Assembly: GCA_002344795.1 (NCBI GenBank)
Contig: DDUM01000007.1
Coordinates: 1-64,000, forward strand
Source of the DNA: Flammeovirgaceae bacterium UBA2338
GTDB lineage: Bacteria > Bacteroidota > Bacteroidia > Cytophagales > Cyclobacteriaceae
Reading direction: 5' to 3'
Length of the DNA stretch: 64,000 bases
Position numbers and translations under genes: made by a program. Positions 32,254-42,376 of this stretch are shown here, piece after piece. Each line of letters opens with the position of its first letter. The first letter of the stretch is position 1. The notes beneath the pieces were generated by a model, which saw only the letters and a program-made list of their open reading frames with translations, ran no database searches and was not told the DNA's origin.

Positions 32254-35200
32254 ATGAGCATTACAAAAAAGACATATTGGAAAGGAATTCAGCAGCTTAA
32301 GAATGATCCAGCGTTTGTAGAACATGCGCATAAGGAATTCGTTGATCTTGGTGTTGAGAATGACCCACGTCATACGCGCAGAGATTTTCTTAAAATGATG
32401 GGTTTCAGCGTGGCGGCTGCTTCTCTGGCAGCCTGTGAGGCACCTATTCGGAAGGCCATCCCTTTCGTGAATAAGCCTATTGATGCTGATCCAAGTATCC
32501 CCAATTATTACGCCTCTACCTATATAAATGGTGGAGACTATTGCAGTATTGTTGTAAAAACACTTGAGGGACGCCCTATTAAAATAGAAGGGAATACACT
32601 CTCAAAGGTAAGCAATGGCGGAACCAATGCTCAGGTGGAGGCATCAGTGATGTCACTGTACGACAACTACCGTTTGCGTGGGCCTAAGAAAGACAATGGC
32701 AACGTAAGCTGGGAGGATGCGGATAAGGAAATTACGGCAAAACTTCAGGGAGTGGCCGCCTCTAATGGGCAGATTAGAATTGTAAGCAATACCATACTGA
32801 GCCCCAGCACCAAGGCAGCCATTCAACACTTTAAATCCAAATACCCAACAGCAAACCATATTCAGTATGATCAGGTATCCTACTATGGTATGCTAAAAGG
32901 AAATGAGGCTTCTTTCGGGAAGGCATTTCTTCCTTCTTATGATTTTGCTAAAGCAAATCTTATAGTGAGTGTAGGTGCTGATTTCCTTGGAACATGGTTG
33001 TCACCCATTGAGTTTGCAAAACAATACAGTGTGAATCGCAAGATCAGTGAGGAAAATAGAAATATGTCCCGCCACTATCAATTCGAAACCAACCTTACAC
33101 TTACCGGGGCTAATGCAGACTACCGCACCATGATTAGGCCTTCGCAGCAAGGGTTGGTAGTAGCACAGCTTTATAACCTTATTGCCGGAAAGGCAGGTAA
33201 TGCTACCATTTCAGCAGGAATGGATAAGGTGGCAAACCTGGATAAGGCCGCTGAGGAATTGTGGGCAAATCGCGGTAAGGCGCTATTGGTTTGTGGCTCA
33301 AATGACAAAGACGTTCAGGTTTTGGTCAATGGAATCAATTCCATGCTGGATAGTTATGGATCAACTATACTTTCAAACAAGGCTGTAAATTATCGTCAGG
33401 GAAATGACGAGGAAATGGCAGCATTTATCGCTGATGCAGAAGCAAGCAGAATTGGAGCAGTTATTTTCTATAACTGTAATCCGGTATATGACCATCCAAT
33501 GGGCGCTCAACTGGGAGCTGCACTTAAAAATATTTCACTGACTGTTTCCACTTCTTACACAGAGGATGAGACAGCGTCAATGTCAACTTACAAAACTCCG
33601 GATCATCATTATTTGGAGTCTTGGAATGATTTTGAGCCTAAAACTAATTCATTCAGTCTTTCGCAGCCTGCCATCACACCAATATTTAATACACGTCAGG
33701 CGCAAGAAAGTCTTTTGATGTGGGCTGGGGAGAAGGTAGAATATTTTTCGTTTGTCAAAAACAACTGGAAGGACTGGTACTTTAATCAATCTGCGCTTGG
33801 TCTTGGATTCCAGGCTTTCTGGGACAAGTGTTTGTATGATGGTGTTCTTGAAGTGGGTGGCGAATCAGGTGGAAGTCTTTCATTTGCAGGGGATGTTAAC
33901 GCAGCTTCTTCAGCGATAAGTGCCAACTACAAAGCCAACAATACAGGGTTTGAAATTGCATTGTATGAAAGCTATGGAGTAGGAAACGGTTCTCAGGCAA
34001 ATAATCCGCTTTTACAGGAATTTCCAGATCCTATTACCAAAGCAGTATGGGATAATTATGCCACTATCTCCCAAAAAGATGCAGCAACCCTTGGAGTAGA
34101 CAATGATGCAGAGGGCCATACACAGTATTTGAATATTGCGATAGGAGGTAAGTCCGTTAAACTTCCGGCTCTGGTTCAACCAGGCCAAACCCCAGGTACA
34201 ATTGGTATTGCCATTGGTTATGGACGTACAAAAGTAGGGAAGGTAGCGGAAAACTTAGGTCAAAACGTGTATCCATTTATTGTAATGTCCAATGGAACAC
34301 TTAATTACAGTATCACCTCTAATGTAACGCCAACCCTTTTGGACGAGTCGTACCAGATTGCTCAAACACAAACCCATCAGACTTATATGGGGCGCAGCAG
34401 CGTGATTCAGGAGTCTGTCTTGAGTGAATTCAAAAAAGATCCAGAGGCGGGACGTGAATTTCCAAAGATTTCAAAATGGGATGAAAAAGTTGATCCAGGT
34501 ACTGTAACATTATGGAAAGGACACGACTACAATAATCACCATTGGGGAATGTCCATTGACCTGAACTCTTGTACAGGTTGCGGGGCATGTATTGTGGCTT
34601 GTAATGTTGAGAACAACGTAGCCCTTGTAGGAAAGCAAGAGGTGATCAACCGCAGGGAAATGCATTGGTTGCGTATTGATCGTTATTACAGTAGCAGTGC
34701 AACAGACATCAGTGACTATGAAGCGCTTGAGCATGCCGCTGAGAACCCTGAGGTAGTATTCCAACCCATGTTGTGCCAGCATTGTAACAACGCACCATGT
34801 GAGACGGTATGTCCAGTGGCAGCTACTACGCATAGCACAGAGGGATTAAATCAAATGGCTTATAACCGTTGTATTGGTACTAGGTATTGTGCCAACAACT
34901 GTCCTTATAAAGTAAGACGGTTCAACTGGTTTAAGTACCACGACAATCAGCAATTCTACGAAGTAAACCCTTCAATGAATACCGATTTAGGCCGTATGGT
35001 ACTGAACCCAGAAGTGACGGTGAGATCAAGAGGGGTGATGGAGAAGTGTTCTTTCTGTGTGCAACGCATTCAGTCGGGCAAGTTGGCAGCGAAGAAAGAA
35101 AAAAGAAAATTGAAGGATGGGGATGTGGTAACAGCATGTCAGGCTTCATGTACTTCTGGCGCAATTGTGTTTGGAGACATGAATGATTCTGAGAGCAAGA

Positions 35201-35361
35201 TCAGTAAATTGTTGCAAATTACGCGCAGCAAGGAAAGACCTAACAGCTCTGATAAGCAAATTGGTAATCCACGTGCCTACAGAGTGCTGGAGGAAATTGG
35301 TGTAAAACCCAATATTTTCTATCTAACTAAGATTAAGAACAAAGAAGTAACTAACGCATAG
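32254..35361 (+). CDS. actB: Alternative complex III subunit B, molybdopterin-fold plus iron-sulfur protein
   Basis: The 1035-residue protein carries a twin-arginine signal (TRRDFLKMMGFSVAAASLA, about residues 41-60). A large domain with the molybdopterin oxidoreductase fold but no cofactor role follows. The C-terminal ferredoxin domain has Cys sets CTGCGACIVAC, CQHCNNAPCETVC, CIGTRYCANNC and CSFCVQR...CQASC for three 4Fe-4S and one 3Fe-4S clusters. This is the fused ActB of Bacteroidota. It carries electrons in the periplasm between the quinol site in ActC and the hemes. The ATG giving MSITKKTYW is preferred over an upstream in-frame codon that overlaps actA. Confidence 0.95.
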   Translation: MSITKKTYWKGIQQLKNDPAFVEHAHKEFVDLGVENDPRHTRRDFLKMMGFSVAAASLAACEAPIRKAIPFVNKPIDADPSIPNYYASTYINGGDYCSIVVKTLEGRPIKIEGNTLSKVSNGGTNAQVEASVMSLYDNYRLRGPKKDNGNVSWEDADKEITAKLQGVAASNGQIRIVSNTILSPSTKAAIQHFKSKYPTANHIQYDQVSYYGMLKGNEASFGKAFLPSYDFAKANLIVSVGADFLGTWLSPIEFAKQYSVNRKISEENRNMSRHYQFETNLTLTGANADYRTMIRPSQQGLVVAQLYNLIAGKAGNATISAGMDKVANLDKAAEELWANRGKALLVCGSNDKDVQVLVNGINSMLDSYGSTILSNKAVNYRQGNDEEMAAFIADAEASRIGAVIFYNCNPVYDHPMGAQLGAALKNISLTVSTSYTEDETASMSTYKTPDHHYLESWNDFEPKTNSFSLSQPAITPIFNTRQAQESLLMWAGEKVEYFSFVKNNWKDWYFNQSALGLGFQAFWDKCLYDGVLEVGGESGGSLSFAGDVNAASSAISANYKANNTGFEIALYESYGVGNGSQANNPLLQEFPDPITKAVWDNYATISQKDAATLGVDNDAEGHTQYLNIAIGGKSVKLPALVQPGQTPGTIGIAIGYGRTKVGKVAENLGQNVYPFIVMSNGTLNYSITSNVTPTLLDESYQIAQTQTHQTYMGRSSVIQESVLSEFKKDPEAGREFPKISKWDEKVDPGTVTLWKGHDYNNHHWGMSIDLNSCTGCGACIVACNVENNVALVGKQEVINRREMHWLRIDRYYSSSATDISDYEALEHAAENPEVVFQPMLCQHCNNAPCETVCPVAATTHSTEGLNQMAYNRCIGTRYCANNCPYKVRRFNWFKYHDNQQFYEVNPSMNTDLGRMVLNPEVTVRSRGVMEKCSFCVQRIQSGKLAAKKEKRKLKDGDVVTACQASCTSGAIVFGDMNDSESKISKLLQITRSKERPNSSDKQIGNPRAYRVLEEIGVKPNIFYLTKIKNKEVTNA

Positions 35362-35383
35362 TAAATAAACGGATAACGATTTT

Positions 35384-36754
35384 ATGCAAGTAAGCTCAAC
35401 ACTACGCGAATCTCTCATCACCGGTGGCAAAACGGTCAGTGACGTTTCTGAAGATATCTGCCGCCAGGTAGAGGGGAAACCCACTAAACTTTGGTGGATG
35501 GCATTTGGAGTTTCCCTGGTCCTTCTTGGGTTTGGTGTTTACACCATGTCCATAACCTTGTGGGACGGAATTGGAATGTGGGGTCTTAATAAGACCGTTG
35601 GTTGGGCTTGGGATATCACCAACTTCGTATGGTGGGTGGGTATTGGTCACGCGGGCACCCTGATTTCGGCTATCTTATTATTATTTCGTCAAAAGTGGAG
35701 AATGTCAATCAACCGCGCTGCAGAAGCGATGACCATCTTCGCAGTAATTTGTGCTGCTACCTTCCCATTAATTCACATGGGTCGTTTGTGGTTAGGATTC
35801 TACTGGGCATTGCCACTTCCCAATGCATTTGGTTCATTGTGGGTAAACTTTAACTCACCACTTCTTTGGGACGTATTTGCAATCTCTACTTACTTCACCG
35901 TATCGTTAGTGTTTTGGTATATCGGTCTCATTCCTGATTTTGCCGTGATTCGTGATCGTGCAGTAAGAATGGGGAATAAGACAAGAGCAACTATTTATAA
36001 TGCCCTTAGCTTTGGGTGGCAAGGTGGTGCAAGAACGTGGATGCGCTACGAATCGGTAGCATTGATTCTCGCAGGCCTATCTACTCCACTTGTGCTTTCG
36101 GTACACACGATTGTATCGATGGACTTTGCAACTTCGGTAGTTCCTGGATGGCATACAACGATATTTCCACCCTACTTTGTGGCGGGTGCGATCTTTTCTG
36201 GATTTGCCATGGTACTTACGCTGTTGCTGATTACCAGAAAGCTTTTCAAACTCGAAGACTATATTACAATCTATCACGTGGAGTTGATGAACATCATCAT
36301 CATTGTGACAGGTTCAATTGTAGGTATTGCTTACATCACTGAGTTTTTTATTGCATGGTATGGTCAGGTGCCTGCCGAACAATATGCTTTTATTAATAGG
36401 GCAACTGGACCATATTGGTGGGCTTACTGGTCTATGATGACTTGTAATGTGATTTCACCACAGCTTTTCTGGATTAAGAAAATCAGAACCAGTCTTGTGG
36501 CCACTTTTGTATTGTCAATTATTGTCAATATTGGAATGTGGTTTGAGCGATTTGTGATCATTGTTACTTCGTTGCACAGGGATTACCTACCATCTAGCTG
36601 GACGATGTTCTATCCAACTTTGTATGACGTTGGTGAGTATGTATTGACATTCGGGTTCTTCTTTGCAGCATTCCTTTTGTTTGCTAAATTTTTCCCGGTG
36701 GTAAACATGGCAGAGATAAAAAGTATTTTAAAGTCATCATCTGAAAAAAAGTAG
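35384..36754 (+). CDS. actC: Alternative complex III subunit C, NrfD-like membrane protein
   Basis: This 456-residue NrfD/PsrC-type integral membrane subunit has about ten helices and carries the menaquinol oxidation site next to ActB. NrfD-family features include the WWVGIGHAGTLISAIL and RAAEAMTIFAVICA stretches. It lies 22 bp after actB and 9 bp before actD, in the standard order. It and ActF are the two large membrane subunits of the complex. Confidence 0.95.
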   Translation: MQVSSTLRESLITGGKTVSDVSEDICRQVEGKPTKLWWMAFGVSLVLLGFGVYTMSITLWDGIGMWGLNKTVGWAWDITNFVWWVGIGHAGTLISAILLLFRQKWRMSINRAAEAMTIFAVICAATFPLIHMGRLWLGFYWALPLPNAFGSLWVNFNSPLLWDVFAISTYFTVSLVFWYIGLIPDFAVIRDRAVRMGNKTRATIYNALSFGWQGGARTWMRYESVALILAGLSTPLVLSVHTIVSMDFATSVVPGWHTTIFPPYFVAGAIFSGFAMVLTLLLITRKLFKLEDYITIYHVELMNIIIIVTGSIVGIAYITEFFIAWYGQVPAEQYAFINRATGPYWWAYWSMMTCNVISPQLFWIKKIRTSLVATFVLSIIVNIGMWFERFVIIVTSLHRDYLPSSWTMFYPTLYDVGEYVLTFGFFFAAFLLFAKFFPVVNMAEIKSILKSSSEKK

Positions 36755-36763
36755 TTATCAATC

Positions 36764-37288
36764 ATGGAAAGCAATAAGAATTTTGTGTTAGGTGTGTTTG
36801 ATGATGAAGATATTCTTCTTCAGGCCGTAACGAAAGTGAGGGATAGGGGAATAAAGATACATGAGGTATATTCACCCTTTCCTGTACATGGGTTGGATGA
36901 GGCTTTGGGGTATAAGAGAACGCGCTTACCCATTGCAGCTTTTGTATTTGGAATGACAGGAACTGCGCTTGCATTAATTATGCAGATTTGGATGATGGGA
37001 TATGATTGGCCAATGATCATCGGTGGTAAAAACTTTGCTGCACTGCCTCCATTTATACCAGTAATATTCGAATTGACGGTGTTGTTATCTGCTCTGGGCA
37101 TGGTAGCGACATTTTTGATTGTAAGTGATATGAAGCCCTACAAGTGGCCACAGCAGTTTGATTTGAGAAGTACAGACGATAAGCACATACTGGCTATTGA
37201 TCTGGCTATCAATAAACTGACAAAAGATGATATAGGAGCTCTGTTAAAGGATAGCGGAGCACAGGAAGTTAACGATAAGAATTTTTAA
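36764..37288 (+). CDS. actD: Alternative complex III subunit D (DUF3341)
   Basis: The 174-residue protein has a cytoplasmic N-terminal alpha/beta portion (VLGVFDDEDILLQAVTKVRDRG) and two membrane helices (about 55-77 and 95-118). The family pattern is VYSPFPVHGLDEALG, followed by the helices. DUF3341 is the ActD subunit of alternative complex III. It has no cofactors and is structural. The order actC-actD-actE confirms the assignment. Confidence 0.93.
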   Translation: MESNKNFVLGVFDDEDILLQAVTKVRDRGIKIHEVYSPFPVHGLDEALGYKRTRLPIAAFVFGMTGTALALIMQIWMMGYDWPMIIGGKNFAALPPFIPVIFELTVLLSALGMVATFLIVSDMKPYKWPQQFDLRSTDDKHILAIDLAINKLTKDDIGALLKDSGAQEVNDKNF

Positions 37289-37294
37289 AAGCGG

Positions 37295-37951
37295 ATGCGG
37301 AATATGCAACTATTAAAAACAGTTTTAATCGCGATAGCAGGAGCAGCCTTTTTGGCTGGATGTAAGGCGGGTGGAGACTATCCAGGGCTTGAATATGCAG
37401 CCAACATGTACCACTCAGTCGCTTACGAGCCACTTACCCAAATAACGGATGAAAGCGCAGGAACTTGGGTGAACTCTTTGAACAATGGAAGAGGGGAGTA
37501 CTTTAACTCAAATAAGTACAATCCAAATAGGATGAATATGAGAGCGCCAGCCCCTTATACTGTAAAGAGAAATAGAAATGGCTGGTTGCCCTACAGAATT
37601 GGCAAGGATAGTCTGGAGTACGCTTCCACCATTAAGAACCCACTGGATAGTACAGCAGCAATTATTGCAGATGGAAAAGCACTATATACCATATTCTGTA
37701 ACCAATGCCATGGGCCAAAGGGTGAAGGTGATGGTAAGGTTGGAACAGGAGTGTCAATTGGCGGAGTGGACAAAAAGTTTGTTGGTGGTGTTGCCAACTT
37801 ACACGGAGATGCTTACCTGAACATGACTGAAGGCCATATTTTCCATGTGATTACATGGGGAAGAAACCTCATGTTGCCACATGGTTCTCAGATTGAACCT
37901 GAGGATCGCTGGAAGATTGCCAAATACGTAAAGACTTTACAAAAAAAGTAG
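37295..37951 (+). CDS. actE: Alternative complex III subunit E, monoheme cytochrome c
   Basis: The 218-residue lipoprotein has a signal ending in LAGC (Cys about 24) and one heme motif, CNQCH (near residue 132), in a cytochrome c domain that includes GPKGEGDGKVG. Methionines near the C terminus (NLMLPHGSQ) may supply the sixth ligand. ActE is the electron exit subunit of the complex and can hand electrons directly to the oxidase encoded downstream. An internal ATG three codons in is an alternative start. Confidence 0.93.
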   Translation: MRNMQLLKTVLIAIAGAAFLAGCKAGGDYPGLEYAANMYHSVAYEPLTQITDESAGTWVNSLNNGRGEYFNSNKYNPNRMNMRAPAPYTVKRNRNGWLPYRIGKDSLEYASTIKNPLDSTAAIIADGKALYTIFCNQCHGPKGEGDGKVGTGVSIGGVDKKFVGGVANLHGDAYLNMTEGHIFHVITWGRNLMLPHGSQIEPEDRWKIAKYVKTLQKK

Positions 37952-37989
37952 AAAGTAATAAGGAGTTTCAAATTTTTGAAAAAAAATAA

Positions 37990-39333
37990 ATGGTAGCCGA
38001 AGAATATTACGAATTCAAACCTGAAGCAAAAAAGAAGATTGCAATACTTGGTGCTGTTGGTATTGTGCTTTTTATACTTGGTGTGTTCTTGGCCATGGGT
38101 TCAGGATCCGGTCATGAGGAAGAACATGCATCAGCTCAAACGTTGACTAATCTTGTAGCCAGTGCCGATCAGGTGGCTGCAGCGCCTGAGGTTACAGCAG
38201 AAGAACACCACGGTAGCCCTGTGTGGCTGAAGAGAATATATACTTCCCTTTGGCAGAACAATATTTTCTTTGCAGGTATTGGAATTATTGGGTTATTTTT
38301 TGTGACCATTCAGTATGCTGCACAGGCAGGTTGGTCTGCACCCATCAAAAGAATTCCACTTGCTATGGGGCAATGGATTCCGATCTCAGGCATACTTATG
38401 TTAGTGCTATGGTTTATCGTAAAGGCTGACGTATTTCACTGGACGCATCACGATTTATATGTAGAAGGGGACGGTTTTGATGCCATTATTAATGGAAAGA
38501 GTGGTTATTTCTTCTGGCCATTGGATGCAGGTGGTTTTCCATTATTCTTCATTCTAAGGATGGTTGTTTTCTTTGGACTTTGGTATCTTTTCTTCGTATG
38601 GATTAAACGAGAAATGCTTGCGGAAGACATCAATGGCGGTACTGCACATTGGACGAAAGCGCGTTCATTGTCAGCTGTATTTCTTGTAATATTTGCTGTC
38701 TCCTCATCAATTGCTGCTTGGGATTGGGTGATGAGTATTGACACCCATTGGTACAGCACAATGATGGGCTGGTATGTATTTGCCAGTTGGTTTGTAACTG
38801 GCTTGGCAGTCATTACCTTACTTGTAATTTACTTGAAAGAGGGGGGATATCTCAAAATGGTAAATGCCAATCATTTGCATAACCTTGGGTTGTTTGTGTT
38901 TGCATTCAGCATTTTTTGGACCTACATCTGGTTTAGTCAATTCTTATTGATTTATTATGCCAACATTCCTGAAGAGACCGTGTATTTCGTCAACCAGATG
39001 AATAATAGTCCTTATAGCTGGGTGTTTTATGTAAGTATTATAATGAATTTTGTCCTGCCTTTTTTATTGTTCATGACCAGGGATTCAAAACGACATATGT
39101 CCATGCTGAAAGTGGTTTGTGTTATCGTGGTAATAGGTCACTGGTTCGACTTTTATAATATGGTTACACCTGGCGTAATGCAACATGATGGTGGCTTGGG
39201 TTTTCTTGAAATTGGTTTGACTATGGTGTTTGTAGCAGCTTTCTTGTATGTAACATTACTTGCACTATCCAAAGCACCTCTGGTGGCAAAGAATCACCCA
39301 ATGATGGGAGAAGCTTTAAATCACCACATTTAA
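37990..39333 (+). CDS. actF: Alternative complex III subunit F, large membrane subunit
   Basis: This 447-residue membrane protein has about ten helices and is related to ActC but lacks a quinol site. The first helix (about 17-37) precedes a periplasmic loop with an acidic/His-rich stretch (GHEEEHAS). Conserved parts include WIPISGILMLVLWF and AWDWVMSIDTHWYSTMMGWYVFAS, both typical of ActF. It completes the actABCDEF set and is followed 44 bp later by the oxidase genes, as in genomes that form the ACIII-aa3 supercomplex. Confidence 0.93.
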   Translation: MVAEEYYEFKPEAKKKIAILGAVGIVLFILGVFLAMGSGSGHEEEHASAQTLTNLVASADQVAAAPEVTAEEHHGSPVWLKRIYTSLWQNNIFFAGIGIIGLFFVTIQYAAQAGWSAPIKRIPLAMGQWIPISGILMLVLWFIVKADVFHWTHHDLYVEGDGFDAIINGKSGYFFWPLDAGGFPLFFILRMVVFFGLWYLFFVWIKREMLAEDINGGTAHWTKARSLSAVFLVIFAVSSSIAAWDWVMSIDTHWYSTMMGWYVFASWFVTGLAVITLLVIYLKEGGYLKMVNANHLHNLGLFVFAFSIFWTYIWFSQFLLIYYANIPEETVYFVNQMNNSPYSWVFYVSIIMNFVLPFLLFMTRDSKRHMSMLKVVCVIVVIGHWFDFYNMVTPGVMQHDGGLGFLEIGLTMVFVAAFLYVTLLALSKAPLVAKNHPMMGEALNHHI

Positions 39334-39377
39334 AAAATGAAGGATAGATATTTATTGAAATTGCTTAATAAAATAGT

Positions 39378-40463
39378 ATGATGAGTCTGATTATTGGTTT
39401 GGGCGTAATACTTGTCCTGTTCATACTTTACATGATTTTCCGGATTGGCAATCTGGTAGGGCTTGTTAAAGGTTCAAAAGAAGGTGAACATGCTGGGAAC
39501 AGTACGCAGGGATTTCTTTTTGTGGTTTTTATGATTTTAGGACTGGGCCTGTTTGGTTGGTACTCCTATACTCATTACGATTCGTATGTGCTTCCTATTG
39601 CTTCTGAACATGGCGTAGAAACTGATAGTTTGTTCTGGATAACGATGTGGATTAGTGTAGTGGCTTTCGTAGCACTTTCTATAGTAATGTTTTGGTTTGC
39701 ATACAAATACAGATACAATCCAAATCGAAGGGCAACCTATTTTCCTGACAGTGCTAAGTTGGAGATTGTTTGGACTGTGATTCCGGCCGTTATTCTGGCA
39801 TTACTGATATTCAAAGGTTTGAGAGTATGGGGTGATATTACAAGTCCTGCATCTGAAGATGCCGAAATAGTTGAAGTTATAGGACAACAATTTGCATGGA
39901 CTGCCAGGTATCCGGGTGTAAAGGATAAGCAGTTGGGCGAAGTGAATTACAAATTGATTGATGCTGTTAATGAGTTTGGCCTTGACCTGACGGACAAAAA
40001 TTCATTTGATGATTTTAAATCACTCGAACTTCATATCCCAAAAGGGAAAGAGGTTCTTTTAAAGATAAGAGCGAAAGACGTTTTGCACAGTGTTTTTCTC
40101 CCTCACTTTAGAGTAAAAATGGATGCTGTACCAGGTATGTATACCAATTTTAAATTTGTGGCTACCAAATCCACTCAGGATATGAGAAACGAAACGGGAA
40201 ATCCTGATTTTAATTATGAAATGGCATGTACAGAGATCTGTGGAAAAGGCCACTTCTCTATGCGTTTTTTAGTAGTGGTAGACGAACCTGAAGATTACGA
40301 GAAATGGAAAGCTGCACAGGAACCATGGTTGAAACAAAACCCTGAATACCTGACAAAAGTACCTTCTGCATTACGGGAAGTTGCAATGATTAAATCGGGA
40401 ATACCCATTGAAAGTGAGGCGGCCATAAGTGCCACCACCCAAACTGTATCAATTAGTAATTAA
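39378..40463 (+). CDS. coxB: Cytochrome c oxidase subunit II
   Basis: The 361-residue subunit has an extra N-terminal helix followed by the two helices normal for this subunit, and then the periplasmic CuA domain. The CuA ligands appear as Cys284, Cys288, His292 and Met295 in CTEICGKGHFSM, with the upstream His in VLHSVFLPHFRVKMDAVPG. There is no CxxCH, so it is an aa3-type, not caa3-type, subunit II. Electrons must come from a separate cytochrome, plausibly ActE. The start has two adjacent ATG codons. Confidence 0.95.
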   Translation: MMSLIIGLGVILVLFILYMIFRIGNLVGLVKGSKEGEHAGNSTQGFLFVVFMILGLGLFGWYSYTHYDSYVLPIASEHGVETDSLFWITMWISVVAFVALSIVMFWFAYKYRYNPNRRATYFPDSAKLEIVWTVIPAVILALLIFKGLRVWGDITSPASEDAEIVEVIGQQFAWTARYPGVKDKQLGEVNYKLIDAVNEFGLDLTDKNSFDDFKSLELHIPKGKEVLLKIRAKDVLHSVFLPHFRVKMDAVPGMYTNFKFVATKSTQDMRNETGNPDFNYEMACTEICGKGHFSMRFLVVVDEPEDYEKWKAAQEPWLKQNPEYLTKVPSALREVAMIKSGIPIESEAAISATTQTVSISN

Positions 40464-40477
40464 AGACATCGCATAGA

Positions 40478-42358
40478 ATGGCAACAGTAGACTTACACAC
40501 GCAGGCAGATGTTCATCACCATGACGATCATGATCATGAGCACGGTCATGGTAATTTCTGGACAAACTATATTTTCAGCCAGGATCACAAAATCATTGCA
40601 AAGCAATTTTTGATCACAGGTATGGTTTGGGCCTTGATAGGAGGTACTATGTCGGTACTCTTCCGCCTTCAATTAGGCTTTCCTGACGCTGACCTGACTT
40701 GGTTAAAACCTATGTTAGGCGAATGGATAACACCTCAAGGTAAAATTGATACAGAGTTTTTTCTTGCATTAGTAACAATGCACGGTACCATCATGGTATT
40801 CTTTGTGTTGACTGCCGGCCTAAGTGGAACATTTAGTAACTTCTTAATCCCATTACAAATTGGAGCCCGTGATATGGCATCTGGGTTTATGAATATGTTG
40901 TCTTACTGGTTCTTTTTCATTTCCAGTGTCATCATGTTCATTTCAATCTTCTTATCTACTGGCCCTGCCAGTGGTGGTTGGACGATCTACCCACCGTTGA
41001 GTGCCCTTCCTCAGGCCATGTCTGGTTCGGGATTAGGTATGACCTTATGGCTGGTAGCTATGGCGCTCTTTATCGTAAGCCAATTACTTGGGGGTATTAA
41101 CTATATCACCACCATAATTAACATGCGTACCAAAGGCATGTCTTTTTCGAAACTGCCGCTGACTATTTGGGCTTTCTTTTTTACCGCTATTATTGGGTTG
41201 CTTTCTTTTCCAGTACTCTTTGCTGCTGCGCTGTTATTGATTTTTGATCGAAGCTTTGGCACAAGCTTCTACCTGTCCGATATTTATATCAATGGTGAAG
41301 CACTCCCGAATCAAGGGGGTAGCCCGATTTTATTTCAGCACTTATTCTGGTTCTTAGGTCACCCAGAAGTATACATTGTGATTTTACCTTCATTGGGTAT
41401 CACTTCGGAAATTATTTCTACCAATTCACGTAAACCAATCTTTGGGTACAAAGCAATGGTAGGCTCATTGCTGTTCATTACTATACTTTCATTTGTAGTA
41501 TGGGCTCATCATATGTTTGTAACAGGAATGAACCCATTCTTAGGTTCTATATTTACGCTGCTTACATTAATTATAGCTGTACCTTCGGCTGTTAAAATAT
41601 TTAATTACGTTACAACGTTGTGGAGAGGTAATATCATCTTTACCCCTGCTATGTTGTTTTCGATTGGGTTGGTTTCGTTCTTCCTCTCTGGAGGTATTAC
41701 GGGTATTTTCGTGGGTAACTCTGCCGTGGATATACAATTACACGACACCTATTTTGTAGTAGCTCACTTTCACCTTGTAATGGGTGCGGCCTCCTTCTTT
41801 GGTATGTTGGCAGGTGTTTATCATTGGTTCCCTAAAATGTTTGGAAGGATGATGGACGAAGGATTAGGTAAGATTCATTTCTGGCTCACTTTTGTTGGAG
41901 TTTACCTGGTATTTTTCCCAATGCATTATATCGGCATTGCAGGATTTCCTCGCAGGTACTACTCATGGACAAACTTTGAGACATTTAATTCATTTACAGA
42001 TTTAAATATGCTGGTAAGTGTGGCAGCAATCCTTACTCTTGCTGCACAGTTTATTTTCTTGTTCAACTTCTTCTACAGTATGTTTAGAGGGAAAGCGGCA
42101 CCAGCCAATCCTTGGAAGTCAAATGCTTTGGAGTGGACGACACCAAGAAACCCTGGGCATGGCAACTGGGTAGGAGAGATACCTACAGTGTATCGCTGGC
42201 CATATGACTATAGTAAGCCAGGTGCAAAAGACGATTACATACCTCAAACGGTGCCTTACTCAGAAACACCAGAGTCTAATTTGCCGCATGAGAATGATCT
42301 TATCAAGCTGGAGATGGGCGATAAAAGTGCCATCGTAGTTGACGACAAAAGTCACTAA
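40478..42358 (+). CDS. coxA: Cytochrome c oxidase subunit I
   Basis: This 626-residue catalytic subunit of the aa3 oxidase reduces O2 to water and pumps protons. The heme a ligand lies in TMHGTIMVF. The CuB site and the His-Tyr crosslink appear in FLGHPEVYIVILPSLG, the His pair in WAHHMFVTGM, and the last heme ligands in DTYFVVAHFHLVMG. About twelve helices are present. The cytoplasmic N terminus is His- and Asp-rich (eleven His in the first 25 residues), which might bind metal. It is 14 bp after coxB. Confidence 0.97.
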   Translation: MATVDLHTQADVHHHDDHDHEHGHGNFWTNYIFSQDHKIIAKQFLITGMVWALIGGTMSVLFRLQLGFPDADLTWLKPMLGEWITPQGKIDTEFFLALVTMHGTIMVFFVLTAGLSGTFSNFLIPLQIGARDMASGFMNMLSYWFFFISSVIMFISIFLSTGPASGGWTIYPPLSALPQAMSGSGLGMTLWLVAMALFIVSQLLGGINYITTIINMRTKGMSFSKLPLTIWAFFFTAIIGLLSFPVLFAAALLLIFDRSFGTSFYLSDIYINGEALPNQGGSPILFQHLFWFLGHPEVYIVILPSLGITSEIISTNSRKPIFGYKAMVGSLLFITILSFVVWAHHMFVTGMNPFLGSIFTLLTLIIAVPSAVKIFNYVTTLWRGNIIFTPAMLFSIGLVSFFLSGGITGIFVGNSAVDIQLHDTYFVVAHFHLVMGAASFFGMLAGVYHWFPKMFGRMMDEGLGKIHFWLTFVGVYLVFFPMHYIGIAGFPRRYYSWTNFETFNSFTDLNMLVSVAAILTLAAQFIFLFNFFYSMFRGKAAPANPWKSNALEWTTPRNPGHGNWVGEIPTVYRWPYDYSKPGAKDDYIPQTVPYSETPESNLPHENDLIKLEMGDKSAIVVDDKSH

Positions 42359-42376
42359 CCGCATTACGCCAAGTAA

